This document shows positions 23,501 to 35,839 of a stretch of DNA of 64,000 nt, one piece after another (position 1 is the first letter of the stretch; the number at the start of each line of letters is the position of its first letter). The position numbers were made by a program, and so were the translations under genes. Source of the DNA: Steinernema hermaphroditum (taxonomy: Eukaryota; Nematoda; Chromadorea; Rhabditida; Steinernematidae); the NCBI GenBank assembly GCA_030435675.1, contig CM059625.1, positions 10,292,001 through 10,356,000 of the forward strand, written 5' to 3'. Below the pieces are notes generated by a model, which was not told the origin of the DNA, ran no database searches, and saw only the letters and a program-made list of their open reading frames with translations.

Positions 23501-25700
23501 ATATCGTTCGTTAGCATATCGTTAGCCTCGGGCGGGTCCGCGTTCCGCAGCTTGTTAATCCCTATCTGCGTAATCTCGTTCCAAATGTGTCTTTAATTAA
23601 TGCATCTACTCTTCGTTGGCGTTGTCCAAATCGAGCATTAAACATATACCGCCTGTCACTCGCGGTGGCAATAGTTATTACTTAGTAACGCTAGCAAACG
23701 GCTTCCGACTTCTTCTTTTTGACTTGTTTTTTGTTCGAAGACATGAATATTTTACATGCAACTGGGATTCGTTGTGCTCAGCAAGAACACTTATATAAAG
23801 ATGTGTCTTATCTTTATGCGTTTGCGATGTTTTTATGTTAGCTGTGGCGCATGGGCCAGTTTGTTTTTGTCCCAGAACAACGCCAATTCCCAATGATTAT
23901 AGGAACTCTAGACGCTTCGAGGTTGTTTAGATGTAACGAGCGAGAAGCAAAGTCGTCCCGCGCGGCTGTCACATGTCAGAAGGCAAACGCTCAACTGTCT
24001 GCTTCCTTCGTTTCACTTTCGAGTCTCCCTATAGCAGCCATGTCCTCAAGCAATTCAAAAGCGAGCGGACTGTGTCCGTCGATCCTGTTCTTATACCATC
24101 TGCGCATTGTCCTTCAGCGGCGTCACTGTCAGGCGCCGACCCCGAAACACCTCATTTTTCTTCCGATTTTTAGATCCCAATGGGATTTGCGGTTATTCAA
24201 GGCTGAGACGATTCCGTATGCGCGCTTTAAATTGGCATGAATAGCGGAGAATAGGCTAGCTTTATTTTCGGTTTTTGTGATCATTTCTCAATCGAGAGGC
24301 TTGCCTCTTACCAAAAAAACATTTGAAGCACACCATTATCCTGAAGTTAAAGTACAACTTCGTTGCAGTTTTTTATAAAACCTTGAGATGATTGTATTGT
24401 GTTCGCCCCATTCTTCAAGAGGGCCGTTTATTTTATGCGCAGTCATTCTTAATCCTGCTTAGTTTTGTTCATTATTGTCTCCATGGAAGTCGTCTTCGAC
24501 ATGGTTCCACAAACGCTCTCCCGTGTTTCTCCCGTTTTCCCAAATGCATACGTTCCATGTTCCTCGTTTGCCAAAGTGTCGATTAGCCGATCGAGCTAGA
24601 CGACTGCTTGGGAACTCCGGCAAGATGTCCAGAAGCCATACGTTTGCATGCAGGCTCCTCGGCAGAGCAGCACACAGAGACAGCATCCACGTAGTCCCAG
24701 CCTTTCGCTCTCCAGCCCCACATCGCGCATTACTTTTCTCATCGGTTTTGTTGTGTGCACGCGGGAGCTTTTCCAATGACGCATTAATGCGTTTTATTGA
24801 GGAAGGAATGCCTGAAGGCGGCAAGGAATTGAGTTATAACTTGTAAAGTCCGCCACTGAGTTCAAATCGTCGTATTGCGCATTGCGTCCAATCAAGAATT
24901 TGCATAAATTTCTGAGTATAAGGCTAATTTGGACATCGTCTAGCCGTTTCCGACTAACGTTCCCAGTGGCATCAGCGATCTTTGTTATTTAATTTCGATT
25001 CGAATGTTAGAGAGTGGTCTTTGGGGTCCCAATCTGTTTATAATTGACCGCTTATGGCAGAAGGAAAGTCGCCAGTCCGTCTTGGTATATAGCTTTTGCT
25101 AGGCGCTGAACGAAGTCGAAGCCTATTTCTTTTGTTTTTCTTCAGACATCAGCCAGTGTATTTGCTCATATTTAATAATGAATTTCCCAGCATTACGAAT
25201 TTGTCAAGTTTGTTTTCGCGTATTTGCCAATTGGTCGGCGCTCCCGGAGATGTGCCCCCTCGCGCGCGCGCCGTTCGGGCCTCTGCCATATGGGCGGAAA
25301 TTTAACTTTCACACAAAAATCACGAATTTGGGTTATGGATTTCGCACGATCTAAGAGAGGCTAGCGCCTCAAGTGAGCAAAGGCAGGCAGCAGTGAGCGA
25401 GAGGCTTTCAGCAGCGTGTCCTAAAGTCATTTCTATTCATTCGTCGCGTTTTGCTTTTGCTGTCGCCAACAACAAACGCGCATGCATTGATTGCGATGTG
25501 CGAAACATCGCACCTTATTGCCACCGGGATTTCACTGCTCTGGCAAAGAGGATTAACAGCGTTGATGTCAAATAATTTCAGGCGTCCGACAACTTAAACG
25601 AATTGATATCTTTGCTACGACGGACAGGCTTCCGTTTTCGATCGTTGTTTTCGTATCCTGACAGCCGAAACCGACCACTGCCAAGTACGATCTTTCAGCA
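20590..25700. other. Large intergenic region
   Basis: About 5 kb between divergently oriented genes (Ly6-like on minus, Cys-rich protein on plus). No open frame here has a credible domain, signal peptide with splice continuity, or exon pattern. It contains the perfect hairpin described separately (21173-21327). Otherwise I see nothing I can support. Confidence 0.5.
21173..21327. repeat. Perfect 74-bp inverted repeat with 7-nt loop
   Basis: Left arm 21173-21246 and right arm 21254-21327 are exact reverse complements over all 74 bases, separated by the heptamer TTTGGTC. The arm starts AGGATCTCTTGATCCAGAA and ends GGCTGGGCGTTGGAGC. Pairing stops abruptly on both outer sides. There are no obvious terminal repeats or target-site duplications. 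It could be a recent template-switch inversion or fold-back insertion, a transcribed hairpin, or an assembly artefact from a fold-back read. Confidence 0.95.
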
Positions 25701-27390
25701 ATGCGACTTTCGGCAATATTCAGCCTTCTCTTCCTCTTCTTCGGTCTTTCAACGGCATCGGTGAGTCGAATATCGCGCGCTCTTGCCGGTCACCCTTCAA
25801 TCTCCTCGAAATTCGGGGGCGTCTCTTTGCACTCGCTTGCTAAACTGCCACTTGCCACTTTAGAACCGCTCAGTACCCCTTATTTATTCGCAGTTAAAAT
25901 CGATGAGAAAAGCTGGAATGCATTTTAACATTTGATTGGATGTGACACAAACTGTCCACGAGCAAAAAGACAATCGGTGAAAGCGTACACAAGTGAACCT
26001 TTCAGAACTGCAATTACGTCACTCTAGTGAAATGTTTCATAAACATCCTCGACGAGTGGACCTGGACACTGTATGAACTCAAGGAAAATGTGGTGACGAT
26101 ATCTCAGGATCAATGTGAACACCTGCAGCAGCTTGAGAAATGCATAAAGGTGAGCGAAGCACACTTTTCAAAGCAGTATGATGCCTCACAAAGTATATCG
26201 GATGTCAGACGTCTTGGCCATCAATGCAAATTGCTTGCTTTAATGTAATTATGGAGACCACAGTGACGGGAAAGGGTTGCGTTTGCCGCCGGCGCAACAA
26301 TTATAATTCGCGCATAATTGGAGACATCGGAGACCCTCGTAGAGACTACTTTAATAGTCTCCTGAACACCAGTGTAATTCCATTTGCGGGCGCTATAATA
26401 ATGGTTTCGGGACTTAAGAACGCATTCCATCATTCACTCACCAGAGTGCTTCGTTCCATTATCTTCTTAAAGAATGCCGCCGTGGCCGGTTGAGCTATTT
26501 CACTGTGAGGAGCTGTTTACAAACATGCGCCAAATATGCAAATTTCCGGCACCATCTTGATAGACATCTCACATATGGCTCGTCATTACGGAAATAAATG
26601 TTCCTTTGACGGCGTGGATAAGACGCTGTTTATGGTTCGTTGTTTGTCCGCGGCAATAGCGGTTAATCCATAACATGAAACATTTGGAATGGGTAAATTC
26701 AAAGGAAATGGAATGGATATCTTCAGGATGTGAATCTTCCCGAACAACATATGTGCGAGCACGACGAGATCGTTGCGGCCTCGAATACTGTTAGTGATCT
26801 GCTGACACACCGCAAGAATTCGGGCAGTTTCCTGCGCAGCTACTATCTTCTGACATATGCCTGCTCAGCGGAGGGCCAACAGCTTCTTACTCAGCATCGT
26901 GGCTGCTTGACTCGGGAACGAATTGGAGAAATGACACTTTCGGCAGGTTGGCACTTCTTCGCTCTTCTTGCAAAATCTCGGTACAATTTATAGGGACATA
27001 TCTAAGTGAGAAGTTCATTCATCACTCCGACGACCAAGTCTGCACCGAAGTGAACAACAAGCTCTCTGAATACATGCAGGCAATGGCGGGACTCTGCGAG
27101 GAAGAAGCATCTATGCTAATGTGCAAGAGTCTCACGAACATGTTCAAGGTCTGCGCCGGTTTGTAAGGGCCACAAAATAAAAGTCTTTTCAGGGTCTCCA
27201 TGCTGACAAACTGCAGGACTGTGAATTTACGTGCTTGAAGCCTTCAGCAACCTCGCAGATCCCGCTTATAGCTGAAGAAGCGCCGGGTGATACCGCCATC
27301 CCTCAGCCTGACTCTCTCAACACCGCTACCCAGTTCAGCATGTGCAACTCGCTGCTCATTCTCACGCTCATCGCTGTATTCAGACAGTAA
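25701..27390 (+). CDS. Secreted Cys-rich protein with GPI-type tail (CPG4/DUF19-like)
   Basis: Five exons (25701-25760, 26006-26149, 26727-26946, 26994-27148, 27193-27390) join in consistent phase to about 258 aa. The signal peptide (MRLSAIFSLLFLFFGLSTAS) fills exon 1 exactly. The mature region has regularly spaced cysteines: NCNYVTLVKCF, SQDQCEHLQQLEKCIK, HMCEHDEI, LLTYACSAEG, RGCLTR, DQVCTEVN, AGLCEEE, LMCKS and DCEFTCLKP. This all-helical Cys-rich pattern resembles nematode DUF19 or chondroitin-proteoglycan-4-like domains, but I cannot confirm either from memory. A hydrophobic C-terminus (MCNSLLILTLIAVFRQ) suggests GPI anchoring. AATAAA at 27760-27765 is a possible polyadenylation signal, only about 40 nt from the stop of the convergent MEIS-like gene. 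Function unknown. Confidence 0.75.
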
Positions 27391-27806
27391 GAGCCTAACC
27401 AGAGTTTTATCCTTTCACCTCAGTAGTTATCATTATTGAATGTTAGAGACATCTACATTAGAAACTCTTGTCGACAATACATGCTATGTACATAACTCCA
27501 CTTACTACTTTGAAATCAGTGTTGTCATTAGTTTCCATCGTCTGTTATACATTGTGATATCCACTGCCGATCTGAGTTATTTGTCCAGCAGCAGAATGTA
27601 TCGCTTCACACAACCCAGCATTTGTCAACTATTTGTGCTCAAAAGCGCTTCAGTGAGTGACAGAAACACCTTTCAGTATACCGTTAGTCCATGCATTTTG
27701 TAATTTGAACGTTGTAACTACTGATATTTTAATTATTCATGTTCCTTTAGTTGTTTCTCAATAAATATCCCGCGTACACATACATGTGTGTATATAGATG
27801 CATCTC
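27391..27806. other. Convergent 3' flanks
   Basis: Probable 3' UTRs of the Cys-rich secreted protein gene (plus) and of the MEIS-like gene (minus). It contains a plus-strand AATAAA at 27760-27765. The 87-codon frame at 27440-27703 has no supporting feature. Confidence 0.45.
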
Positions 27807-30800
27807 TTATGTGTCATTGCCATTAGAATCGTTTGTGGTCGCGATGTTTGGAGGACTTGAACCGACGTTGTGGAAGTGATGCTGATACCTGAAGAGATGG
27901 AATGGGAAGGCGAGTGTGCTGTTTGGGGAGTTCATCAACGCAAATGTGTCGGTGAGGTTTTCAAAGTTCGGGAGCCCATACTAAAAGACAATAGTAGCAA
28001 CATATACGGGCAGTGCGCTCACCGTTGCAAAATTTTCGGGATTTAAGCCGAAATTTGCCACAGAAGTTTCAGGTGAGAAGTCGTCGTCACTGTCAGCTGA
28101 CAGTCCAATCATTGATTCTTGGTTCATTGTCTTTTTTATTGATTCTGCAAAAGACAAACTGATTTATCTGATAACTGGTGATCGATATGGACATGAGGTC
28201 TTATTGTAATCAATGTAAAGCAACTTGAGAAAACTTCCAATTGACGGGAACGTTGACAGGCTTCCAGAAACACCAATACAAAAGCACCAATTCTTAGTCA
28301 CCGTAAAAATGACAAAATTCGGCCATAAAGTAAAAAAAGACGCAATTGCATAACAGACAATATCTGTTCGCTGGCCACTTAGAGATTTGTCATTTCTTCG
28401 AATTATTAATGTGCTCATTGAAACGACAACTAGTTGCAATCCATCGATAACGCTGTTTCAGACAGCGCACTTTTTCGCACCATCATTTTAGTAGAATTGC
28501 GGTTACTGCTGTGTACCATTTATGAGAAGTTACTTTAGTGACTTACGCATGTACTTCGTGCGGAACATCTTGCTGAGATCGGAGACCTTTGTCAGTTCCA
28601 CAACGTTCGTCCGGAGAACGAGGATCGTATTTTGAACTAGCTGGTCAATCTCGTCGTTTCCGGTAACCGGCGAAATGTTCCTTTTAGTCAAGTCTCGAAA
28701 GAGCTGAAATGCAGAATAGCTACGTTAAAACGTGGAACGATTAGTTAAAATTCGGCTTTTGTGATGTCATCTTTAACACTAAAATTCGTATTTTTTTGCG
28801 GTGTACTAGCTCGTTATAGATTTTTTTCGGTAAATTGTAATTGTTCCAAAGGATTTTTCACTTATTCCGGTGTATGATTTGTGGAAAAACCTTTCAAAAA
28901 CGTCAATTATCGCTGGAGGAAAGACAAACACTGAGGGGGGCGGCCTATAAACCGGAGTGCGAGTCTCTCGGTCCTCGCTGACGGCGTTTCACTCTCGATC
29001 GCCACTGGTATGAGGCAATGGTCTCAGGCAGCCCGTTTTTGCGGGACCGGACTTCTGCTTGCCTTCGCGTGGGTAAGTCTTTGTCGGTTTCCTGCTCATG
29101 AACAAAAACTCCAACGTTTGAGTACAACGGAACCTTCTGTAGGACAAGGGCAACCAAGACTATTTGCGTTTCTTTTTATTGAATGAGCTTTACACTTTAT
29201 TCGTGCGGGGTGCCAGAATTTTCACCATCTATAAAAGCTCCCTATCAGAAAAGCGACCTGTAAGGTCTTTTGAGATAAATTAAAAAATTTTATTTGAAAG
29301 GTTTGGATCTAAATGAGTAGAAGTCCGATATGGAGTGAATGGGGTTACTTTGTCACCTAAACAACCACACAGAAACGCGAAAGCGTTTGTACTTTGTTGA
29401 CAGAAGATCATAACAGATCGTCGAAGCGCATCGTTACGATCTTTTGTTTAGTCGTGGCGCTTTTGACCGTTTGCGATACTCGCGAACTGCTTTCATCAGT
29501 GAGGTTCAAGCTTTGTCATTTCCAATATTTTCCATCATTATAAAAACTTTACTACGAAAAAATTTCAGCTAATCAACGGCGCTCGAGGACAGTGCTGCTT
29601 TGTGGTGAATAGTCCATCAAAGCTGTGGATCTATAATGCAGCCTCCGCTCACCTTACCGTACCACAATCTGCCATTGTTAAGTAAGAAAATGCCTCATGT
29701 TTGAACTAACTCACAGAATTCAGCACCTCGCTACCCCTTGAACAAAATGTACTCCAGACGTGGATTCCCGCTGATCAGAAACCATGGGACCACAATCAGA
29801 GGGCTTACAATCAGGCTCGTGAACACGTTATAAATGTTTCGAATGAGCCGCGCGGTGGACAACGTTTGTGCAGCAGAACAATTGACCTTTCAAAAACACA
29901 TTATCTTTAGAGAATCAAAGTATTTATCCTGTTGTAACGTCTGGTCAAACTGTCGGACAAGGCCCAGTAAACTCTGACAGCTGGCAACAGAGTTGGTCAT
30001 CTAATCCTGCACAACAGAACCGCTTCTTTTATACAACTCCACAACCTCATGTTTCTTCACCAGACAACACAGGTCCTCGTCAGTACGACGTCGGACACGT
30101 GCCTTTCACTGATCAGTTTGTAACCCCTGGTGAGTTTCAAGTCAATCCGTCCCCCTTTGAACCGAAATTCAGTTACTATTGAAAAACTATGCCAATTTCA
30201 GGGGCCCATTACAACTCTGCGAATTCACAATACCAACAGAACACACCTGTTCCTGTCTTCATTTCCGTTAGTTCGAATCCACCAGATGCAGCGGGTCCTC
30301 CCCGGTCTCCAAGTTCACCACACGTGATTCCCACGTACAACCAGCCTCATCAAAACATGAATCCCATGAATGCAGAGCCCAGACAGCCTATTGAAGGTGG
30401 TTACTATAGCGGAGGCCCTCTCATCCAAAACGAAGCTCCAAACGCCCAAAACGTCGCGAATTCACACTCCCAGATGCATTACAATCAGCCATCTGAAAGT
30501 TATCAAATTCCGAATGATCCTGCCAACGGCCCCCTATCAGCAGCAATTCAAAATAATCGCCCTCAAAATTACAACAATCCATCTATCGGATATGGACAGC
30601 AGAATCCATTGTTCGATGGTCAACAAGGCAGTTTCGAGTCTGGATCACGTCCTGTGAACGACAATGCAGGCGGATCACAAGGACAACTGAATGCCCCATC
30701 GGCGAACCGCCTACAAAATGCTCCAGAGATGTACAATAGCCCATCAGTTCAGTACCCAAGTAATTCTGCACTCAGTGAGCATGCCGAGGAGTATCCAAAT

Positions 30801-32362
30801 CAGAACAACGGCTACCATGGTGCTTCTCCTTTATATGTTCCTGCTGTGGTTGGGTCATCGCGCAATATGGATACTGCAGCAGGTCAGCAACTTGTGCAAA
30901 ACTATGTTCCTGGACAGCCACAAATTCAAAATCAAAATGCACAAGGTTCTTACAATAAGGACCATAGCGGTTATAACATCAACGAAGGTTATGCCGGATC
31001 TTCCACATCGCAGCATGAAGGCCCTTCGTCATCATCTAGCCCTCGCACAAGTGAAGATAGTTCCATACATCAGCAAACAACGGTGTCGTCCGGTATTGAA
31101 AGTCAAACAATTCAGTATCCTCCTGCTGATGAAACTTTGCCCACTAGTACGGAAAAAACAGTGCATTCCGAAACAGCCGACCAAACTCTCTATGGACATA
31201 CAAGCGAGATGCCAGTTTTGCATCCGGGTTATGATGGCTACCCCTATACAAACAGTCCTCCTAGCCCAGATTCAACATTTTCATCGCCAAGTTTACCCTC
31301 AGTTACAAGTTCATCCATTCACCAAACACCGAGCACAGTGGCGTCCACGACTGTAAATGAAAATCCCACAAGCGGACATTCTTCAGTGGAAACTACAACT
31401 CCTACTTCAATGACACAAACGGTACAAGATAGTCGCTCAGAATCCTCGGGTACAAGAAGTTCTTCCGAATCCCCGCCACCGGACGGAAATAATTTTTTGT
31501 ATCCGTACACTAGCGAGGGCCGATACAACCCAAATGTCCCAAGTCGTGATCAACCGCAAGGTCAGTTCGTTTCGAGCGCACGTTTATAGAAAAGGATCTT
31601 ATAGGAGGTAGCAGTATTAGCGATGACCTTCCAGTAGAAAATTCTGCTTACACAGGTATAGTTAATGTTGTTTCCCTATTATAACTAAATGGATGCTGGC
31701 CTTAGACTCAACGCGTGGCACAAATGAGGGCAGTTGTGCTTGGGAAACGGTTTGAACAAAACGCAAAGTAATCTGTGACAGATATTTCAGAACCGGGCGC
31801 ATTCTATGAAAATAGATTTGTTTCTAGTTAATTCTTGAGGGTGTCCTAAACTATAAAATTTACGTTTCCAGTGGCTGTGTTTATAAAATGTTACTGAAGT
31901 ATTTGTTACTAAAGATAACTTATTTCAGAAACTGCCGTCTATGGAGTGGCCATTTTAGCCTTCGTTGCAAGCTTCATTTGAGACAAGCGTAGCATTTTCG
32001 CTAATACGTGGTGCATGTACATAAGGACCTTTTGTTATTCAAGATGTGTGAACGTCAAACGCTGCTCAAACGATTTGTAATAGCTGTGTTTATTGAAGTA
32101 ATAAACACTTACCTCCTTAATGTCGTCCGTACCGTCATCGTTAGTCAGATTCCACGTTGCCTTGTCACATTTTTTTAACAAAAGCTGCAATCTTTTTCAG
32201 TTGTCAACAATTTCTAACGATGGATAAATAAATCACCTCAATAACAGGGAACAAAGGATGTTGTTTGATTAGCGTGATAGTCTCTTCCTTCTCCGATTGC
32301 GACATGTCCGCTTGACTCGATGAAGGACGACACTCGTCGGCCTCGTAATCCTCTCCGGTCAT
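27807..32362 (-). CDS. MEIS/PREP-family protein without homeodomain
   Basis: TALE-family co-factor fragment. Five exons on the minus strand: 32362-32237, 32184-32113, 28703-28547, 28144-28023, 27980-27807, about 216 aa. The N-terminal MEIS homology region is clear: KQHPLFPVIELLLKKCDKAT (family HPLFPLLALLFEKCELAT), then DEIDQLVQNTILVLRTNVVE and LTKVSDLSKMFRTKYMQSIK (family ELDNLMVQAIQVLRIHLLELEKV...FCNRYI..LK). These two motifs bind PBC-class homeoproteins. After them comes an acidic Ser/Asn-rich region and a stop; no TALE homeodomain is seen here or in the downstream minus strand. It could act as a homeodomain-less partner like the short isoforms of Drosophila hth or vertebrate MEIS/PREP, or the homeodomain may be in unrecognised alternative exons. 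The 3.4-kb intron 2 contains a whole opposite-strand gene. The 5' end may extend upstream: the frame is open before the ATG, after an acceptor-like TTTCAG. Confidence 0.75.
28946..28951 (+). promoter_or_regulatory. TATA box of the nested secreted-protein gene
   Basis: TATAAA 64 nt upstream of the predicted ATG at 29010, a normal distance for a core promoter with a short leader. It lies within intron 2 of the minus-strand MEIS-like gene. Inference from sequence and position. Confidence 0.4.
29010..31981 (+). CDS. Nested secreted Gln/Asn/Ser/Pro-rich protein with GPI-type tail
   Basis: Seven exons in consistent phase: 29010-29072, 29569-29681, 29724-29854, 29911-30129, 30202-31560, 31605-31655, 31929-31981, about 662 aa. 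A signal peptide (MRQWSQAARFCGTGLLLAFAW) precedes a short N-terminal region with a CC pair (RGQCCFVVNSPSKLW). The large exon encodes low-complexity sequence dominated by Asn, Gln, Ser, Pro, Tyr and Thr (for instance QNNRPQNYNNPSIGYGQQN), turning into a Ser/Thr-rich mucin-like part (TSSSIHQTPSTVASTTVNE). The last exon is a hydrophobic tail (ETAVYGVAILAFVASFI) as for GPI attachment. I recognise no family. The gene lies wholly inside an intron of the minus-strand MEIS-like gene; a plus AATAAA at 32100-32105 sits just before that gene's exon 2. It is likely surface or matrix, heavily O-glycosylated. Confidence 0.8.
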
Positions 32363-34361
32363 CTGAAACGCATTGAACTGTCCTGGGAACTGTAGAATTC
32401 GATCAGTAGCGCGCGCAAAACGGGTATGACGAGCGTCGCACGGACGATAAGAAGTCCGGTTGATTACTTTTGGCGAGCTATTGAATGACGGGCCGTCCTA
32501 TCGTCATATCAGAAGTCAGAAGGAGAACTAAGTGCTGCCGCGGTCGTTTGTGCGGCCCTTGTCGATAGCAGCCGATAAAATTAAACATCAATTGGGCGTC
32601 CATAAACAGTCTTTATCAAAAGCTCGAAAAGTTATTTTATGGACAAATTAAGACTTCTTGCAGTGTGTTTTATAGAGCCGCATCCAATTTATAGATGCTC
32701 GTAACACTGACAGATTGACTGCACGCTCTCTGAATCAATCGCCGAAGTTACTAAATCGGTGAAGTCCAACATTGCGAACCAATCACGCTGGTCGTTGTCG
32801 ACAACAGCGACTTTGACGATGCGTGCGCAACGCGTGATTACCTTTGATTGGCGAATCAGCGACGGCAGGGTTACGATACTGTATTAAGAGAAGTGGACAA
32901 TAGAAGAGCTTTGTTGATTCGATTCAATGTTATCATATGAAACTTGTACTAAGAAAGAGCGCGTTTCTGATAGATGCCGCCAACAACAAATGCGGCGACC
33001 GTTTGAAAGAAGGCAATAAAGTCATTCACAGAGGCAAATCAACTCCACAGGTGACCGGGTTATAAAGAGAGCTTCATCTTCAGCAGAGGCCCCAGCGTTG
33101 GGGTAAACAGGCATTGCACACCGTAACTGCCTGCAGCTCCCGTTGCGTACGGACCAGCGAAATATGAAGGGACACAAATCTGTCGACAAATCATGTGATG
33201 AAGATGTTATCGCTAATTAACAGAAATTCAACACAGAAGAGATCCTCGCGATCGGTTCCGCTCCGACGGGATTCGCGGAGTCCTCCAACCTGTGCGCACC
33301 AAAAGTGGTTACTTTCAGTCTCGATTACGATGGGACTGTCCTTGCATGACCCTAGTTTTATCACTGTATGATCCTTGCCGCCTTTACGGTCGGCACCATT
33401 TGCCTTAAACACAGGCGTAAATGAAATAGAGGTCGCCGTGCGCGACATCGCGCTGTCGCCTGCGCAAGAAGGAAATGAAGCAATTCGGGACTAACTTCCT
33501 TAAATCCTGTGATTATGTGCTTACACGAAGTTATGTCTTTTCTCTTTTCTTGAATAAATGGTTTGTTTCTCTCTGTAAACTTCATCTCTCAAAACAAAGA
33601 AAGCATAACATTTTATTTTGGTGAGCGTCTTTCAACGGAGCCTTGATCCGTCAACATCCTGTCCCTGACTGGTCATCGAATGAATGTGCTTCCGCTTGCA
33701 TAATTACTCACACTAGTTATTCAGTCGTCGTCAGTGTCGGGACTCCTATTGACATTTCGCCTATCAACGTTTCCATGAAATTTCCTTTGACGAGCTTCTT
33801 TAGTAGATAAAGGGATTGGCCGTCAGACCGCCGCCAGAGTGATCAATAGGTCTAATTGCCGCCCCGTTTCTAGGGTTCACACTACCAAGGAGGCAAATCG
33901 CCACCAGATGAGGACGCGACGGTTAGGATAGGGCCGCTGCGGTCGTCTAACAGCAGCTGCTAAATGGTGGCATTAAAGGACTGACCTTCGGCACCACGTG
34001 CATCGGTCAAGCGAGCATCCGGAAGCCAATGGGAATCACACTGGCAACCTTGTGTCGTGAATAGCTCAACGAGCTAAGGCTTTATTAAATTCCCGCATTA
34101 CATTTGTTGATGCTTTATATTCCGAGCCTAAACTATGCAGTAAGTGTTGGCAGTGCGTGATAATGGCGGTCCTCGGAGGGCCATATGCGTGCGGCCCCTC
34201 GCGCCCGGGTTGTCTAGGAGTGCACTTTCACATGTCTCATATAGATACTTTTAGCGGAGGCAACGTGTGGTCGACTCAGTTCAACTCAATGTATCCGATC
34301 CTCGTTAAACTCTTAACGATTCGCAATCCATGAAAGACATTTAGTGATCTAGTGTTCATTA
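32363..34361. other. Intergenic region
   Basis: Divergent flank between the MEIS-like gene (minus) and the fucosyltransferase gene (plus). An open frame without ATG continues upstream of the MEIS-like start for roughly 50 codons (to about 32515) and could be additional 5' coding sequence. The minus frames at 33191-33585 show no recognisable domain. I see no other gene. Confidence 0.4.
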
Positions 34362-35839
34362 ATGAGAATGTTAAGATGGCTTCTATTACTGCTTGTGCTA
34401 ATCGTCCTTCTCTTCCTTGTAAGTCTAGCGAATGATTATAATCAGTCGTGCTTCCTTCCTAGGCTTTGCTTCGCAGAATCGCTAACTCCGATGGCTTTGG
34501 AAATACCTCGGTTCCGACTTCTTTATCTCTTGAATTTCCGCTGGGATATGATGAAAGAAACGATCGTATTTTGGAGCAGATTGAGTGGACGCCGACGAAG
34601 GTTCTTTGACGAACCACTATTAATCATCCGCACAAAGTTTTTTTAGCTCAAATCTCAGCCAGTCATGATTTATGTGCCAAAAGAAGGAGCGTCGATTCGT
34701 AGTGGCACCTACGAATTTAGTGCAGCACGATGCAAGGTTCGAAATTGTATTCTATCTACATCAGGTATTCAGAAGTGCTCAGATCAGAACAACGTTGTTG
34801 CAGACCTACATCGTTTGACGGCGGATGTTGTCTTTTTCTCTCCAACTTCCTCTTTTTCCATGGATTATGCTCGGCCGGCCGAACAACTGTGGGTAATGCA
34901 ACTCCTGGAAAGTCCTGAAAACACTATGAATTTATCAGACTTCAATCGAAAAGTAATTTGTGTATTTCTGCAGAAACAAATCCGCTTTTTTTAGATAAAT
35001 TATACAGCAAGTTATCGCTATGACAGCGACCTCGTAACTCCTTATGGTAAATGGATACGCACGGACCCTTCTATAGGAGGCTCCAAGTTGTCGCGTACGC
35101 CCTTTATTGCAATTCAACAACACTAAAAGACACCGTTTTAGCTCGCAGCAAGCCAAAAGATGTTTTATGGCTTGTGTCGCACTGCATAACAAATAACGCC
35201 CGAATGCGATATGCCAATGAACTAGCACATCACATACAGGTAACTTCGTGAGCGCTGTAAATAAAATGCATCTCATCTTAAGGTCGACATATTTGGCGAA
35301 TGTGGAGAGAGGAAAATCCCAAAGGATGCCGGTCTTCGCCTATTACAAAAGGAATACAAATTCTATTTGGCATTTGAAAACAGTAACTGTAAACAATATG
35401 TCACTGAAAAGTTTTTTGATAACGCACTCAGGTGAGGTGATCAAAGTCGCTACTAAATGCAATAAAATTTGTTTAAGGAATGGAGCGATCCCGGTTGTCA
35501 TGGGAGCTTCCATGGAATTCTACGAATCTATTGCTCCACCTCACTCCTTCATTCACGTCGACCAATTCGATTCGCCCAAGGACCTCGCAAAGTAAAGCCA
35601 TGAATGAAGCAGAACACAATCGAACAATGATTTTCAGATACTTACGATACTTGTCATCAAACGAGGTCGCCTTTAACAGTTACTTCGTGTGGAAGAAACA
35701 AGGAAGATTTGAAGACACAAAGTTTTGGTGCCGTCTCTGCTCCTTAGCTCAGGAACCGAAAAGAAAAGTTTATATGGACCTTGACAGATGGTGGCATTCC
35801 GAAAATCAGTGCAGCAGAAAGCGACAGGGTTACATATAG
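34362..35839 (+). CDS. Alpha-1,3-fucosyltransferase (GT10 family)
   Basis: Golgi type II enzyme that transfers fucose from GDP-fucose to N-acetylglucosamine on glycans. Eight exons (34362-34418, 34463-34600, 34647-34952, 34995-35094, 35142-35239, 35283-35431, 35478-35591, 35638-35839) give about 387 aa, usual for the family. Exon 1 is a signal anchor (MRMLRWLLLLLVLIVLLFL). Family landmarks appear in order: RPAEQLWVMQLLESPENT, INYTASYRYDSDLVTPYGKW, RSKPKDVLWLVSHC, the donor-binding core KFYLAFENSNCKQYVTEKFF then NALRNGAIPVVMGAS, PPHSFIHVDQFDSPKDLAKY, and a C-terminal CRLC pair. It is catalytically intact by inspection. Acceptor specificity (core versus antenna alpha-1,3 fucose) cannot be read from sequence. 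In nematodes such enzymes make immunogenic fucosylated surface glycans. Confidence 0.95.

Noticed and set aside
30268..30282. Sequence like a tRNA T-loop (GTTCGAATCC)
   Set aside because: It lies inside the coding exon of the nested gene, and no acceptor stem or other arms can be drawn around it.
30691..31356. 221-codon frame overlapping the nested Gln-rich gene
   Set aside because: Alternative frame of the low-complexity exon; the other frame has the signal peptide, consistent splices and GPI tail.
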